Shown: positions 1 to 12,766 of the stretch, in pieces | How positions within the stretch are numbered: the stretch's first letter is position 1 | Layout of the letters: every line of letters begins with the position of its first letter | Source of the DNA: Alisma plantago-aquatica | Lineage: Eukaryota > Streptophyta > Magnoliopsida > Alismatales > Alismataceae | DNA length: 64,000 bases | Reading direction: 5' to 3' | Assembly (NCBI GenBank): GCA_963693085.1 | Contig: OY856410.1 | Coordinates: 1,328,614,304 to 1,328,678,303, forward strand | The notes under the pieces: generated by a model | Seen by the model: the letters and a program-made list of their open reading frames with translations, nothing else | Told to the model about the DNA's origin: nothing | The model's database searches: none | Position numbers and translations under genes: made by a program

Positions 1-2143
1 TTTACAAGGCTTAGAAGCATGCTTGGGTTCCTAAGCCTATCTCTTGACTAAGACCCCGTCTACATCGGTCCTTGGCACGTCTGCCTCTCGGCGGCTAATA
101 GGAGCGGCTGGATATCTCAGACTCCACCTCTCAACCTGGGTACTCAGGTAGTGAGTCAAATCCCTCAGGCTTATTGTGCATCAGTGGACCTACTAACCAC
201 GGATCACTCAACAAGTAACACAAGTACCACTAACATCCCCGGTTGGTGTTGGGTACCACACGATTGTAAGGAGTCTGCCCTACTGGTCAAGACCCCCGCA
301 CCCTACTAGTGCACTCTGACTTACCTCGATCTGGACTACCTCTAATCGGGAAACTATTTCCTCCTCACAGCGCAGGCCTTATCCTATGATGATTCTATAG
401 TGTTCAGGGCATCTACATGTCTAATTCACTCTTTAAATTCACAATTTAATCATCACATCAGCATATCTTTTGTTCAGCTTTGTAAACCATTCATTTCATA
501 AACCATCTGATAACATTTACCACAACAGAACTGTTAAGCATCACCACATCTCAAACTGAGAAACATTGATATCACAATACTCATTTCACTGAACACCCTA
601 TCATTAGGGTTTCATTTACCTCATTCACTTATCACATAACTCACATAAGGATTGTATACATCATACATCAAGAATAACATCGAATTAAGATGTCTAATTG
701 CAATCCTCCAACTTTCCTTTCATTTAGGGTTTCACCCTCCTTACTGATATATCAAGCAAACATTGATATCATCGAATGAAATCCAAGATATTATTTGACA
801 TATATGTAATACGCATACAAATAAAACAATCATTCGTAATAAAGGAGATTCAACTAGGCAAACTTCTTTATTCAATTATACAACAATTTCAGCATAGCCA
901 AAAATCTTAGATTTCAGTAAAATCATGTAGCCTCTACAATTAATTTAAGAATTCTCATTTAGATGGATTGCGATCATTTCTAATGTGATTTTATAATGTA
1001 AAATTCATCACAATAGAGGAATAATACATATCATATCATCTTACAAAGGCTAGATCAAAAAGGCAACTTAGGGGTTATACTCGCATACTAAACAATTGAA
1101 GATTGTTGATAATTTAACTCATTTTCGTACAATCTACTATTTAAAGGAAGTACCCACTCACCCTATGGTGTGAAAACACCTTAGAAATGTAGTCATTCTC
1201 TGAAAATCTCGAATCCATAGAAAGACCCTATCAAATCACTGGTTTTCTTCTTCCTTTCAGCCCTAAATGAGGTCTGTTGTAGGTAGAAGATGAAGATCAA
1301 AGGTTATCCCAAACCTCAAATTCATTGGATCAGAGATTCTGAGCAAGAGGAAATGAGGAGGAGGAAGAATCAATGGATGAAACTACTTACCAAGTCGAAT
1401 CTATAGCAACCCTTTTGGGTTTCTTCTGTTCTTCACGTTCTTTCCCAAAAATTACCATTTCAGTCGTTGTCTTGTTGAGAAAGATATCTATGATAATAGA
1501 AGATTGAATCGTGTTACAACACACTTCATTTCGTTGAAAATAGATAAGTATAGCTCGAGATAAGATTGTTTTACCATTTATTGTCTTGGGAGGCGTCGGT
1601 CGTGATCGTGGTGCCGACGCAGCGTCGGCCGCAGTCGCGGTATTGACGCCGCGTCGTGGGTCACAGTGCTAGCATCACGGTTCACGGTGTCGATGCAGCG
1701 TCGAGGTACTAGTGTCGCGGGTCGCGGTGTCGACGCAACGTCGTTCGCGGTCCTCAATACTTGTTTACTAAAAATGGCATAACTCTCTTATTTTTAACTC
1801 TGATTTGATTTATTCTTTTTTTGTTAGATTCATAATTGAATTCCCTACAATTCTATAATATTATTTTGATAATATCCTCAAATAAAAAAATCTTTTATTA
1901 ATTATTTCCTCTTATGTCATTAACTCTCTTCTTGCACACCTGTATGGGTTAATACTATATTAACTCTAACTCGAATCTTTATAGTATGCTTAAGTCCTGA
2001 TTATGAGTTACTCAAATAAGTATTTAAGGTTACCAAAGTTAATACAAAACCCAACATAGAATATTACTAATAAAAATATGTCAAGCATTAACATTATCTT
2101 AAAACTCTAATATTACCAGCAACGCTAGGAACGGGTTGTAACA
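1..2143 (-). mobile_element. Probable Ty3/gypsy-type LTR, incomplete
   Basis: Read on the minus strand, the right edge begins TGTTACAACCC, the same start as the LTRs of LARD 1 at 20643 and 28358. No purine-rich tract precedes this edge, so it would be a 5' LTR or a solo LTR running left out of the window, with its primer site not visible. The interior has no coding capacity: short AT-rich stretches, scattered CCCTAA-like motifs and a CpG-rich repeat at 1590-1755. Identification rests on the terminus and general composition only; no partner LTR was found. Confidence 0.4.
1590..1755. repeat. CpG-rich minisatellite, about 38-bp unit
   Basis: A core close to GTCGACGCAGCGTCG recurs at about 1611, 1651, 1687 and 1728, spaced 36 to 41 bases, separated by GTCGCGG or CACGG stretches. 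CpG is dense here while the surrounding DNA is AT-rich and CpG-poor. It lies inside the LTR-like fragment. Confidence 0.6.
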
Positions 2144-2777
2144 TATTGGGCTATCGATATTGAATCGACATAGATCCTTTTTGCCCCTCTCTGCTCGACA
2201 CTCCTCTTGACACAAGGTTGTCGAGGTACTTCAATTCGTTTGGGTGATGCTCGATAAGGTTCTTGGGCTTGTATCGACAGTCTTTTCTTGATCCTCTTTG
2301 TCATACCATCCTGTCGACAGATTGATTGACAGACTAAAGAGAGGTCTTTTGAACAATTAACCAGACTTCATGGATTTCACTGGATTTGCGTCCAATTCCT
2401 TCAAATGTCACTAAAACTGACTTAGAACTTATTATTTAAGTAAACTAAAATAAAATGGGTAAATCTAGACATCTAAACATTATTTCTAATGACATTTATT
2501 CCGTAAAAGGTTATTGATATTGCACCAAAACTATTGTTATCAAGTATCATGTCAATCATGTTGGTTATGTACTATGTGCTTAGTCTGTATAATTTTTCTT
2601 ATCCTATTTAATTTTCCTAAATTGTTTCAATAAGTAGCTTGTTGTAATCAATAACCATTGTCGAGAGTTTTATCTCTCACTGGGATGTTGGTCTCACCTC
2701 ATGGATCATCAAATATTTTTAGACGATCGTCAGCAACGTCGTCAGGATCATGGTGGTGAGGAAGATCAGCTTGGAGA
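2144..2777 (+). mobile_element. LTR-type fragment (3' part)
   Basis: No coding signal. Around 2665-2720 it carries a TATCTCTCACTGGGA then GGTCTCACC block that recurs at 58407-58440 in the same orientation, in another LTR-like region. The first 350 bases hold TCGAC-rich text with no assignment. The fragment stops abruptly at the CACTA-type terminus at 2778. Confidence 0.35.
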
Positions 2778-2793
2778 CACTACAAGAAAAACG
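2778..2793 (+). repeat. CACTA-type terminal inverted repeat, one end
   Basis: CACTACAAGAAAAACG matches the usual plant En/Spm terminal repeat beginning CACTACAAGAAA. No matching opposite end was found in the window, so the element it once bounded is truncated or interrupted. Confidence 0.5.
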
Positions 2794-4840
2794 TTTATTA
2801 ACGTCAAAGATTGCAACAATTTATATTTTTGGACATATTTGATACATTGGAAGCAGCGAGCTGTACTTGTATAAAAAAAAATCCCTCCATAAGTCATTCC
2901 GTCGTTATAGGTATATTTAGTAAAACATGAAATGAAATAAACATATCAGTGCGAAATGGAGAAAGAAAATTTCTCGCCTCGCGCCATTCCTCTTTCGATG
3001 GCCTTAAATTTCACCCCCCTCCGGCACGATTCCCTCCCGATCCACCCAAAATTTTATTATGGCTTCACCCTCTTCCCACTCGCACTTTTTCTTCTACAGT
3101 GATGAGTCCCTCTCCCCTTTCGAATCCTCCCATACCCATTCATTCGTATCTTTTCAGTGGCCGTATCCCTTCCTTTTCTGTCCTCGGTGCTTGACGGGTC
3201 TCTACCTCCTTTGGGACATGTAATGTGGCCTGGATGCAGAAGTGGTGCATATCAAGAGGAGTGCGACTATAGGTATGCACACTGACAGGTTTTTTGTTCC
3301 CCTTCTGTCGTTCTATAGGTTGAACCCCCTTTCTAGTGCAGTACCGCCACCACCAATGATGGATTCTGAGGGCTTCGTTAACTCCTATTAGTTTCCTATA
3401 AGTAGATAAAAATAAGGGTAAAAAATAATTTTGCAACTTATCATTAACAGTTGTTGTGATGGTGGCTGCAGCACGTTGCCCATTTTCCACAAACCTGCAA
3501 TATAGGTGTGGCCGTGTGGCATCCCCTGGCTACAATGAACTATTGATTACAACAAACAAAAAAGTTGACTGCCCAATTTCTAGTTTGTGGCAGTGAATCC
3601 CATTGTGTTCTGAGAAATCTGCCGAGTGCAAATGATGGTATGTTGTGTATATTTAATTCTCTTCCTTGATCTTTAACTTATGAGATATATTAAGTAAAAG
3701 TATAATTTTATACCAGATTTCACATACACACTTACAGAGCAGATCATTATCCTCTAGTATATACTACAATTGAGTGAAGCCTAACATTATGATCGCTTGG
3801 CATGTATTAATTTGGTTAATTATTGTCTGTAATTATGTCATAAAATAAGACACACATAGTGGAAGGAAATCTAATTTCATGTTTGGACATTTCAATTACG
3901 GTATACTTGTGTAGAACAATTTCTTTGCATTCATTTTGGTTCCATTTGTATTGGAGGCCCATAGTTCCTTAAAAACTCCAGTTACAACAAATAAATTGAA
4001 GCTGCAATTGATTAGTGGTAATTGGCCTGGAAAATGTGCAAAATAAGTTCCACAACAAATTCAAATTTATTTGTTTTACTTGATTTTAGAAACAAACTAT
4101 CTAGATTTTTTTAGAAATCTATACATAATTGGGGCTTATCTTATTAGTTCAAGGATACATGAGAGTGAAAAAATAGTTTTGCCTTTTTACTGTTTTTTTG
4201 AAACAGTGCGGCGTGATAGTTTGATCCCCCCTAAGTTGAAATGAATGGTCGTGTTTGAATTTTCAATGGCTGGTCGCTTTTCCATTGCAAATGCCATCAC
4301 AAGACATGTTTGATAAGTAGAAGCAATTCCACAAAACAAATTTTGTTTCTATAGCAAAGTTTGATTTTGTGAGACTAATGCATTATTGTTCGGTGTTGGG
4401 TGCAACTAAAATATGATGCTTCTTTTTCATATTAGTAGTTATATTAGAAAAAAAATAGTATGATAGGGTCTTGTTTTAGTGTGGTTATTCGACTCTTCAA
4501 ATTGTCACGTAAAAAGCTAATACTTTCATTGATATTGCCATATATAATTTGTTGGAAACAGGATACAACATACTTCACCCTGTGTCTTCTAATAATACAT
4601 GTGATGGGTTTAGGTTCTATGCTTATACTACACATAAGTAGGGTTCTTGTAATTTATATGATAGATTTTTATATACATATGGTGTCTTTTATTATTATAT
4701 TACGTTTTGTATTAATATTCTAGCATTTTAACTTCTACGGGTTCAACATGGACACAATGGAATTATACATATTCTTTTTCTCTCAAATGTCATCTTTTAA
4801 TGGATTCTATATTATTTCGTACCTAGAGAATGTGACAAGG
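2794..4840. other. Unassigned AT-rich DNA, possibly an internal CACTA fragment
   Basis: Short unrelated open frames at 2949-3194 and 3140-3490 resemble no known protein. Text at 2960-3130 (TTTCTCGCC, pyrimidine-rich) would fit a 5' leader of a CACTA-type element, but this is only an impression. From 3500 to 4840 nothing was recognised: no repeat array, no LTR end, no transposase motif. Confidence 0.3.
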
Positions 4841-4859
4841 CACTGCTACAGAACTGAGC

Positions 4860-5335
4860 TTTAGTATCGGTTATTTAAGGCCTTTGGCGACGGTTAAAAA
4901 GTGACACATATGTGGGCGACACTAAAAGGTGAACCCTTATGCGTCGGTTTTCAACCGACGCTAGAACCCTTCACGCCACCCAAAACGCGCCAGCAGGGGC
5001 ACTATAGGCGTCGATTATTAGTGGGGAAATTGACGCCAGAACCCTTCACGCAACAAAAAAGGCACCAGTAGGAGCACTATAGATGTCATTTATTAGTAGG
5101 GAAACCGACACCCAAACCCTTTGTGCCACAAAAGGGCGTCATCTAGGACACCATCGGCGTCAGTTTCTTAGTAATAACCGATGCCATATCCCCTGCCGCC
5201 ACGGTCGTGCTGGCTAGCACAACTGTGTTGTCTAGCCACATTAGATGGCGGTTTTTTTGCTATAAAGCGACGATTTTAGCCTTTGTTGTCAGTTTTCGAC
5301 TAATAACTGACGCCTATGTTTTGATTTTTTTTTCT
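4860..5335. repeat. CACTA subterminal repeats, left end
   Basis: Imperfect repeats of a roughly 60-base block contain CTTCACGCCAC, GCACTATAG and CGTCGGTTTTCAACCGACGC, the last being a near-palindrome around 4935-4970. Such clusters are where En/Spm transposases bind in known elements. Related CGTCGGTT motifs recur at 14340-14600. Confidence 0.6.
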
Positions 5336-5484
5336 TATCAGTTTGCTGGCTTGCTGTGACTGGTCGCAGGATGCAGAAACGTACGGTTCAGTGGAACTAA
5401 ACTGCATGTTTACGACATCCATTAATATCAGCCAACAACAGGCCACAAACCTGCAAAATTAACAAGATTCATTTTCACATATTT

Positions 5485-5800
5485 AGCAACCTGCAGTTCC
5501 ATTCAATTTTTACACATATAGAAACATTCAAACACATGTAGAAACATGCATGTAGCTACCTGCAGTTCCTTTCATTTTCACATTCACACATGTAGAAACA
5601 TTCAGACACATCTAGAAAATTCATGTAGCAACCTGCAGTTCCTTTTATTTTCACATTCAGACATGTAAAAATATTTAGACACATGTAGAAATATTCATGT
5701 AGCAACCTGTAGTTCCATTCATTTTCACATTCACACATGTATAAACATTCACACACATGTAGAAATATTCAGACATGTAGAAACATTCACACATATGACA
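5485..5800. repeat. Tandem repeat, 69 to 74-bp unit, four copies
   Basis: The marker CTGCAGTTCC (or CTGTAGTTCC) occurs at 5491, 5560, 5633 and 5707. Each copy continues with ATTTTCACATTCA and ACATGTAGAAA. A shorter ACATGTAGAAATATTC repeat extends to about 5790. It lies just downstream of the second CACTA gene. Open frames read across it on the minus strand (5556-5756) are repeat artefacts. Confidence 0.8.
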
Positions 5801-5879
5801 ATTCAAAAAATGCATTTACAAAAGATCAGTCTTTAGTCATTATCTCTATCAATATCCCAATTATATTTTAAAACCCCCA

Positions 5880-8800
5880 CTACTTGTGTATGGCTTTTGC
5901 CCATTTTTCTCTTACATCATTTAATTCTTCCGTCGTATAGGAAGCATGTACATCTGATAAGGCCTTACCTGTAGTGTGGTCAGTTTTAAAAACCTGCAAA
6001 GAGAATGATGTATAAGAGAATGATGTATATATATAATTAATAATATATAAATAAGATTGATATATTTCATATTATCTAATGAGACTATATATAATACCTC
6101 ATGTATGGTATCGATGTCCACTACGGCATATTTGATAATCACATAGTACGCATATGCCCAGCCGTTGTCTTGTGTAGCACACTATAAATTGAAACATATA
6201 AAATATTAAAAAATACAACTAAGCACAGTTCACATAAATAATATATACATTGGAGTCGAGAACTTACTTCCACGTTCTCCCAAATTATTGGATGGTTCTT
6301 TTTCCTGGGGACCTTTCCTCCAGCCTTTTTGAACTCATGTAAACCCCTACATGTTAATATAACACAGTAAATTGTATAATTAAATAGTAATGTAATAACA
6401 GATGTTAACGGATATAAAAATGAAATATTTCTCACCGGAATAATGTCATTTTCATTGCTTGTCCATATTTTGGATTCAATTTAGTCCCCTTAGGATCTAG
6501 ATGATAGACAGTGAACGTCTCGGGGACAATAACTAGTAACTCCCAATGCGTACCCCTAGAGGTAAAAAAGTTAACAATTAATAACTCAAAATCCACAATA
6601 AAAATGTGATTTTTTAAAGTCCAAATTATAAGCAAAGTAAACTTACTCCACATTGAATGGAACTATTATCACCGTCTTCTTATTCTGACCAAAATTTGTA
6701 AAAGCATCACAACAATATTGTTGAACTGACAAAGGGTCTTTAGCTACTAGACTAATCAAAGATGGAATCAAAAATCCTACATGTTCAAATGAAAAATCTG
6801 CACATATCTTGTCTAAGTAGCTACAAAACATGCATTATGTATGTATTAATATATAAGAAACTAGATCACTGGATCCTACACAAGGTATATGGATGAATAA
6901 ACAAGATCTCACCTTATCCATAGCTCTATCACAGACGTATTCAACCAATCATAGAGAAACAATTCTAAAATAGTTTGTTTTTGTATGATTGACCTGCATT
7001 ATCTGCATCTATAGAAATATTTATAGGGCGATTTATATCATGTTCACCTAACCATACTACCATACCCCTACAATTAGGACCTAACGGGGCAGGTAGGTCA
7101 TGTGGAACCGAACATGGTAATGTAGGAGGTGGTGGTGGAGGCTTAGATGCTCTGGGTGTCTTCATTTTAACATGTATATATAATTTCAGATCAATTGACC
7201 TCATATATACACACTAACAATTTAACGTAATATAAATTTACCATACAATTTCAGTATAGACGACATCCATTTGGGCCAAAATATCACTCCACCTTCTGCC
7301 TCACCAAGCGTTTCACAATCTGGGTGGACATATAGTAATGAAAGATCCATCCAACTGGGGAATATACGTAGTGGGCTCACACGAACCCAACCATCTGGTA
7401 ATTGAGACCCATGAAACATTTCCCCTGGAAGGGATGGGTAAGTCGATTCCTCTGCAACGACGTATTCGTTACTTTTTAGATGACATGGCTTCAACACCTA
7501 CAAATTTACGTAAAAAATGTTATATACATATATACATATCATCTTGAAAACATATCATCTTGAAAAGTCTCACTACTATATTATAAAAATACTTACAGCA
7601 GATGTGCTAGGTGGTGGGTCTGCATGATTACTCCAAACCTCTACAGTAGGAGTAGAGCGGGATGCCATAGGTACTGTCTGAGTGGCAGTCAGAGATGCCT
7701 TCCACTTGCTCATTGCTTCATGGAGTGTCTTATCAACTGCTTCCTTCACTCTCTTATCAACTACTTCCTCGACTCTCCTATCAACTATCTTATCTACCTA
7801 TACATGGATAAAAGAAACATTAGCTTTTGATTATTGAATTCCCTTTTACAGTAACATTCTAAAAAAAATAGGTTACCTCGTCTTGTGAAATTCCCACTTT
7901 TGGGACATGTTTGTGTTGGGATGGCCCAAAGAACACTTTGATGCCCACACCAGCGCATGCACCCCTAACACGTCCAGGATGCTCTGGGTTACCCAGAGCA
8001 ACTGTCAATTCATCCCTTATACCCTCAGGGATGAACTTGCCTTGTCTCCTCAGCTCGTGCAGCTCCCGCTAATCGCCATCAACAGAAATTGGTAAGTAAG
8101 TAAACACCACAAATAATCAATATTCGAACGATTACTCTAAGAGTTGTATTTTACCATTTTTGCAGCCACCTTAGCAGTTGCGGGCTTCTTTATTTCTCCC
8201 TTCTTGTTTTACCTCCCAGCTATCCAGACATCATGGCGAGACAAAGGTGTGATACCTATAGTAGAGGACTCCTTAGTAGTAGTAGACTGAGCAATACACT
8301 CTGCTTGTAGTCTTTGACGAACACCTACATAGCCCTTTGGATCCATTGTGTGGTCATGCACATTCACTGCACACCTTGCTCTTTATGCCTCACTGATAGC
8401 CTAGTTAGTATGCACATTGATTTGGTTAGTAACACTAAAGGTTAATCTTGAATAGGTGAATACAACGTATATTAATTAAATAGGGAGTAACACCTAATAC
8501 CTTGAATTCATCAGTGTTTCTTTAAGCAACAAACACGTCCCATACTTCTGGGTCCAGGAAGTTCTACTGTTCAATGGCTGACTTCTTCCTCTTCTCACCA
8601 TCTTTTATGTATTCTCAGGTGAGATTTGTCCTATAGTTCCTTAGGACCCTCCCACAGTGTTGCATCACGCATTTATGATGCAACTTTTCATCCAACGCAA
8701 ATATACTCTGCAAAATAGAATTGCTATTAACTAGTATCCAAAAAATTAGTAATCTACAAAATAGAATTGTATATAATAATAACTCACGTATAAATCCTTC

Positions 8801-9248
8801 CATATTAAGTCTTTCTTCCCCTTAGGAACTTTATGCCAAGAATCTATCTTACAACCACAATGGCTACGAGTAACATACCCAAGATATGAAACAAACGAAT
8901 TGTGGCTCACTCCAATTACATTTCCTGCATTATCAAAATCCACAACCAGTTTGGGTCCATTGTCCCTTAGCGCTATTAACTTCTTCATCATAGTGATTCC
9001 ACTTCTCTTGTCACTCTTGTCAACTTTTTTGGTACTTCTCATCAAGTGCCTCAAGTGCTTCAGAGGGTACATGTGCATCATCAACCTAAAATTTGATAAA
9101 ATAAACACACTTATAGGATATAACTATAAATGGACATATAGATAGAATTATATGATATATTTGTAAAACTTACATTGTGAGGTGGCGCATTGGTATCATC
9201 ACCATGCTCATCATCGACATCATGGTCATCATGCCCATGCTCAGCCAT
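5880..9248 (-). pseudogene. CACTA second gene: Transposase_24-like region plus Ulp1-like (C48) domain, broken
   Basis: The start chosen is the ATG at 9248. Exon 1 (9174-9248) encodes 25 acidic, His-rich residues and ends at a GTAAGT donor. Exon 2 begins after TTTTAG at 9085 and hits a frame change in an A-run near 9035. The region encoding HKVPKGKKDLIWKDLY (about 8770-8840) and the following exon (8615-8710) resemble the Transposase_24 domain of plant En/Spm proteins. Coiled, charged text at 7690-7800 and a SRHDVW motif near 8235 follow. The C-terminal part is Ulp1-like: HWELLVI at about 6530-6550 and a YHLDP motif near 6500 supply the His and Asp. Where the catalytic Cys is expected (before YYV) there is Tyr, at 6152-6154. 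The last exon ends at TAG, 5880-5882. In-frame stops are frequent. Exon borders other than the first are tentative. Confidence 0.7.
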
Positions 9249-9411
9249 CTAAAAATTTCATTTAAAAATCAAACATTTAGCATTTGACATAACTAGAATA
9301 TAATGAAACATTGAAAAATGAAACATTGTATAGTTTACATATACAAATGAAACATATAAAAAAATATAAACATGCATGCCTCTAATATTGTGATCACTTA
9401 TCAATTAACAA

Positions 9412-12400
9412 TCATTCATTGTGATCTCCGTGCACATACAAGTCATCATTAGCTTCAATATTTTGTGGTGTTGGCAACCCAACTGAGAATGGAGTGGAGT
9501 CATCATACTTATCATAGTACTCTTCTTCATCTATAGGATCTTCAATGAACTATCTTTTACCATGAAAAACAACCAACCATTTATCATTTGCAGGATCATC
9601 AATATAAAATACGTGTTTCTCCTGTGATGCCAATATGAATGGTTCACCCTTCTCGCCAATCTTTTCAAAGTTTACTAAAGTGAAACCCAATTCATCTACT
9701 ATAACTCATTTGGTGCTATCAGCCCAATTACATTTGAAAAGAGGAATTCTGAAATATATGTAGTCAAACTCCCATATGTCTTCAATGACACCGAAATATG
9801 ACATTTAGCTTCACGTGGACTCTTATCCTTTACACTTGCAAAAAACATAGTCGACGCTTGAAGGGTGACCCCACTATTTTAGATGACACTCTTATCATCT
9901 TGGTGCTTTTTGTAATATGTGAATCCATTAATGTCATACCCTTCATAAGACATAACATTCAATTTTGGTTTAAAGGTGAGGCATTTGATAGTTTCAGTAA
10001 TATCATCTGGTGTTTGTTATAGTTGATGTAAGACTTTATCTTCAAACCACTAAATAAATGTCTTGTTATGCAATCTAGCAAGACACATTGAATTGGCTCG
10101 AGGATATTGTCTCTTGATGAAATTGGTATGTTCCTCGATATAAACACTCACTTCGTCCATGTTGTGTAAAATATACAAGTGACCTTGTTCCAACTACTCA
10201 TGGCTGATTACTTTCACCTGTGATCCCAAAATCCCTTTGCCATATTGCTCCTCAATATTCTTGTCATTACCAGGAGTGTCATTACCACTCAGAAAGTGAT
10301 TGCAAAAATCCATAACCTCTCTCTCCACATAACCCTCAATATTACTCCTTTCAGGCTGATAACGATTTCAAACATAACTTTTAAAAATGCTCATGTATCA
10401 TTCAAAGGGATACATCCAGTGCAAGAAAATTTGTCCGAACATTTTCACTTCCCTAGTCAAGTGGACAACAAGATGTACCATGATATCAAAAAACAAAGGA
10501 GGGAAATACATCTCAAGATGACATAGGGTAACAACCACTTCTCTTTGCAAAGTATCGAGAGTATCAGGGTCAATAACTTTTCTACACAGACTGTTGAAAA
10601 AGAAACAAAGTCTGGTGATTACAAACCTTACATGCTTTGGCAATATAGATCGAATTGCCACAGGCAATATTTGTTGCATTAGAGTGTGACAATCATGAGA
10701 TTTAAGACCTATCAACTTTAGATTTTTCATTGATACCAATCTACAGATGTTGGATGAGTAACCCTGTGGCACCTTAACATTTACCAAGCATTCACAAAAA
10801 GATTTCTTCTCCTTTCTCGACAAGGTGTAACAAGTGGGAGGTAATTATGTTCTCTAATTTCCCATTTCACATAATTCTGTTAATTCTGACCTTATTCCCA
10901 TTTCACGTAGGTCCAGTTTGGATTTTATCCCATCTTTAGTCTTACCTGGTATATTCAATAGAGTACCAATGATGCTATCACATACATTTTTCTCAACGTG
11001 CATGACATCGATACAATGCCTAACTGTCAAAGAACTCCAATAAGGAAGATCCCAAAATATTGAATTCTTCTTGAATAAAGATTTGTCACTCTGTGTGGCC
11101 ATAGTACATTGTGATCTCTTACCAAATTCATTGATAAAGTCTTTTACTCTTTCATAAATAACCTCCCCCAGTATAGGTTTAGGTGCACTCCATTTCTCAT
11201 TCCATCCATTGAATGCTTTGCGCTTACTACAATACAGATGGAATTTTGGAAGAAACCTTCGATGACCAAGATATACAGTCTTGCCGCCATGTTTTAGTGT
11301 TGTTGAATCAGTGTTCTCTTCACATATAGGACACACTTTAGCTCCTTTGGCACTATATTCAGACAAATTCCCATATGCTGGAAAGTCATTAATAGTGCAA
11401 AACAACATAGCGTGCAAACGAAATGTCTCTCTTCGTGAAGCATCATAGGTCATCACACCTTCACCTCAGAGTTTCTTTAAGTCATCAATCAAAGGTTCAA
11501 GATAAACATCGATATCCCAGGTTGTTTAGGGCCCGATATCAACAACGACAACATAACATACTTATTTTTCATACACAGCTAGGGAGGAAGATTGTATATA
11601 ACAAGCATGATTGGCCAAGTTCTATGTTGGCTGCTCAATGTCCCGTACAGATTCATCCCATCTGTACACAACCCAAGTCTTAGATTCCTGACTTCTTCAC
11701 CAAATTTAGGGTATAATAGATCAATCTTCTTCCATTGTGGGGAATTAGACGCATGTCGTAGATCCCATCATTATTTTTCTTAACATCTGCATGCCACCTC
11801 AAATTCTTCGCATCTATTGGATTGGCAAACAAGCGTTGAAAATGTGATATTATAGGTAGATACCACATCACCTTGGCAGGAGAACCCATTTTAGACTCCC
11901 CCGAAGTCATCAATTTATACTGTGACACACCACATTTTGGACAATCTTTCAAATCCACATAGTCCTTTTAAAATAATGCACAATCATTCGGGCATGCATG
12001 TATCTTCTTGGCCTCCATTCCTATTGGGCACAACAATTTCTTTACCTGGTATGTTGACATTGGTAGCTCGTTTCCTTCAGGAAGCATTTCTTTTAACAAA
12101 GACAACAATGACATGAACCTTTTGTCGCTCCATCTATTGTTATCTTTCATCTTATACAATCTCAACACAGCGCTAAGCTTCGTAAACTTAGTACAACCTG
12201 TGTATAACGGTATCTCAGCATCATGCACAATGTTTCTAAACATGGGAGGTGGATCGGTTTCGGTGTGCTCTACCCCACAACTATCCAACATCGCATCAAT
12301 GATGTCTATTGGAACTGGTTCGTTCACATCTACGTCATCGGAGGCAATAACTTCTTCCACACAAGCATTGTTATCGACATCCACTAGTTTTGGGTTTGAA

Positions 12401-12636
12401 ATCTCTCCATGCCAGTGCCATTTTGTATAGCCTTGTACAATCCCATTGCACATGAAATGACTTTTGATTTCATCACCAGTGCTGACTTTCAAGTCGTTAC
12501 CGCAATGCCTACATGGACAGTAGAACCTATATCCAGGTTGTTTCCCATGTTCCTCGGCAAATCTAATAAACTGATCAAGACCAGAAATAAACTATGGGGT
12601 GCAGCGATTGCGAATGGACATCCATGATCTATCCAT
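9412..12636 (-). pseudogene. CACTA TNP2-type transposase (Transposase_21), broken
   Basis: The start is the ATG at 12636, giving MDRSWM, the usual opening of TNP2-type proteins, followed by a Cys-rich transposon-associated region (YCPCRHC, about 12515). A premature TAG falls 15 codons in. The central transposase is seen at 10854-11456: CPICEENTDS, then LPYWSSLTVRH and DVMHVEKNVCDSI, which are family hallmarks. A DUF4218-like part (10398-10823) contains KSHDCHTLMQQ and FPPLFFDIMVHL. A DUF4216-like part (about 9540-9800) contains IPLFKCNWADS and ends at TGA 9412-9414. The reading frame changes between 11680 and 11456, and stops occur near 11959, 11695, 11460 and 9550. It is the first gene after the 5' (right) end; the second gene follows 164 bases downstream. 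Non-functional. Confidence 0.85.
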
Positions 12637-12766
12637 TCTATGATCAAAGAATAAACAAGTATATATTGTAACAAGATTAGGGACTAGGGTTAACAGATTA
12701 GAGTTTAAGTATGGTTAAAACTTTAGGGTTTAAGGTCTTATATATAATTAATGGTTAAAACATCCT

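Noticed and set aside
2949..3490. Possible host exon
   Set aside because: No conserved motif and no consistent splice sites; more likely element leader text.
5556..5756. Cys-rich small protein (MCECLYMCECEN)
   Set aside because: Direct reading of the tandem repeat at 5485-5800, with no signal peptide logic or conservation.
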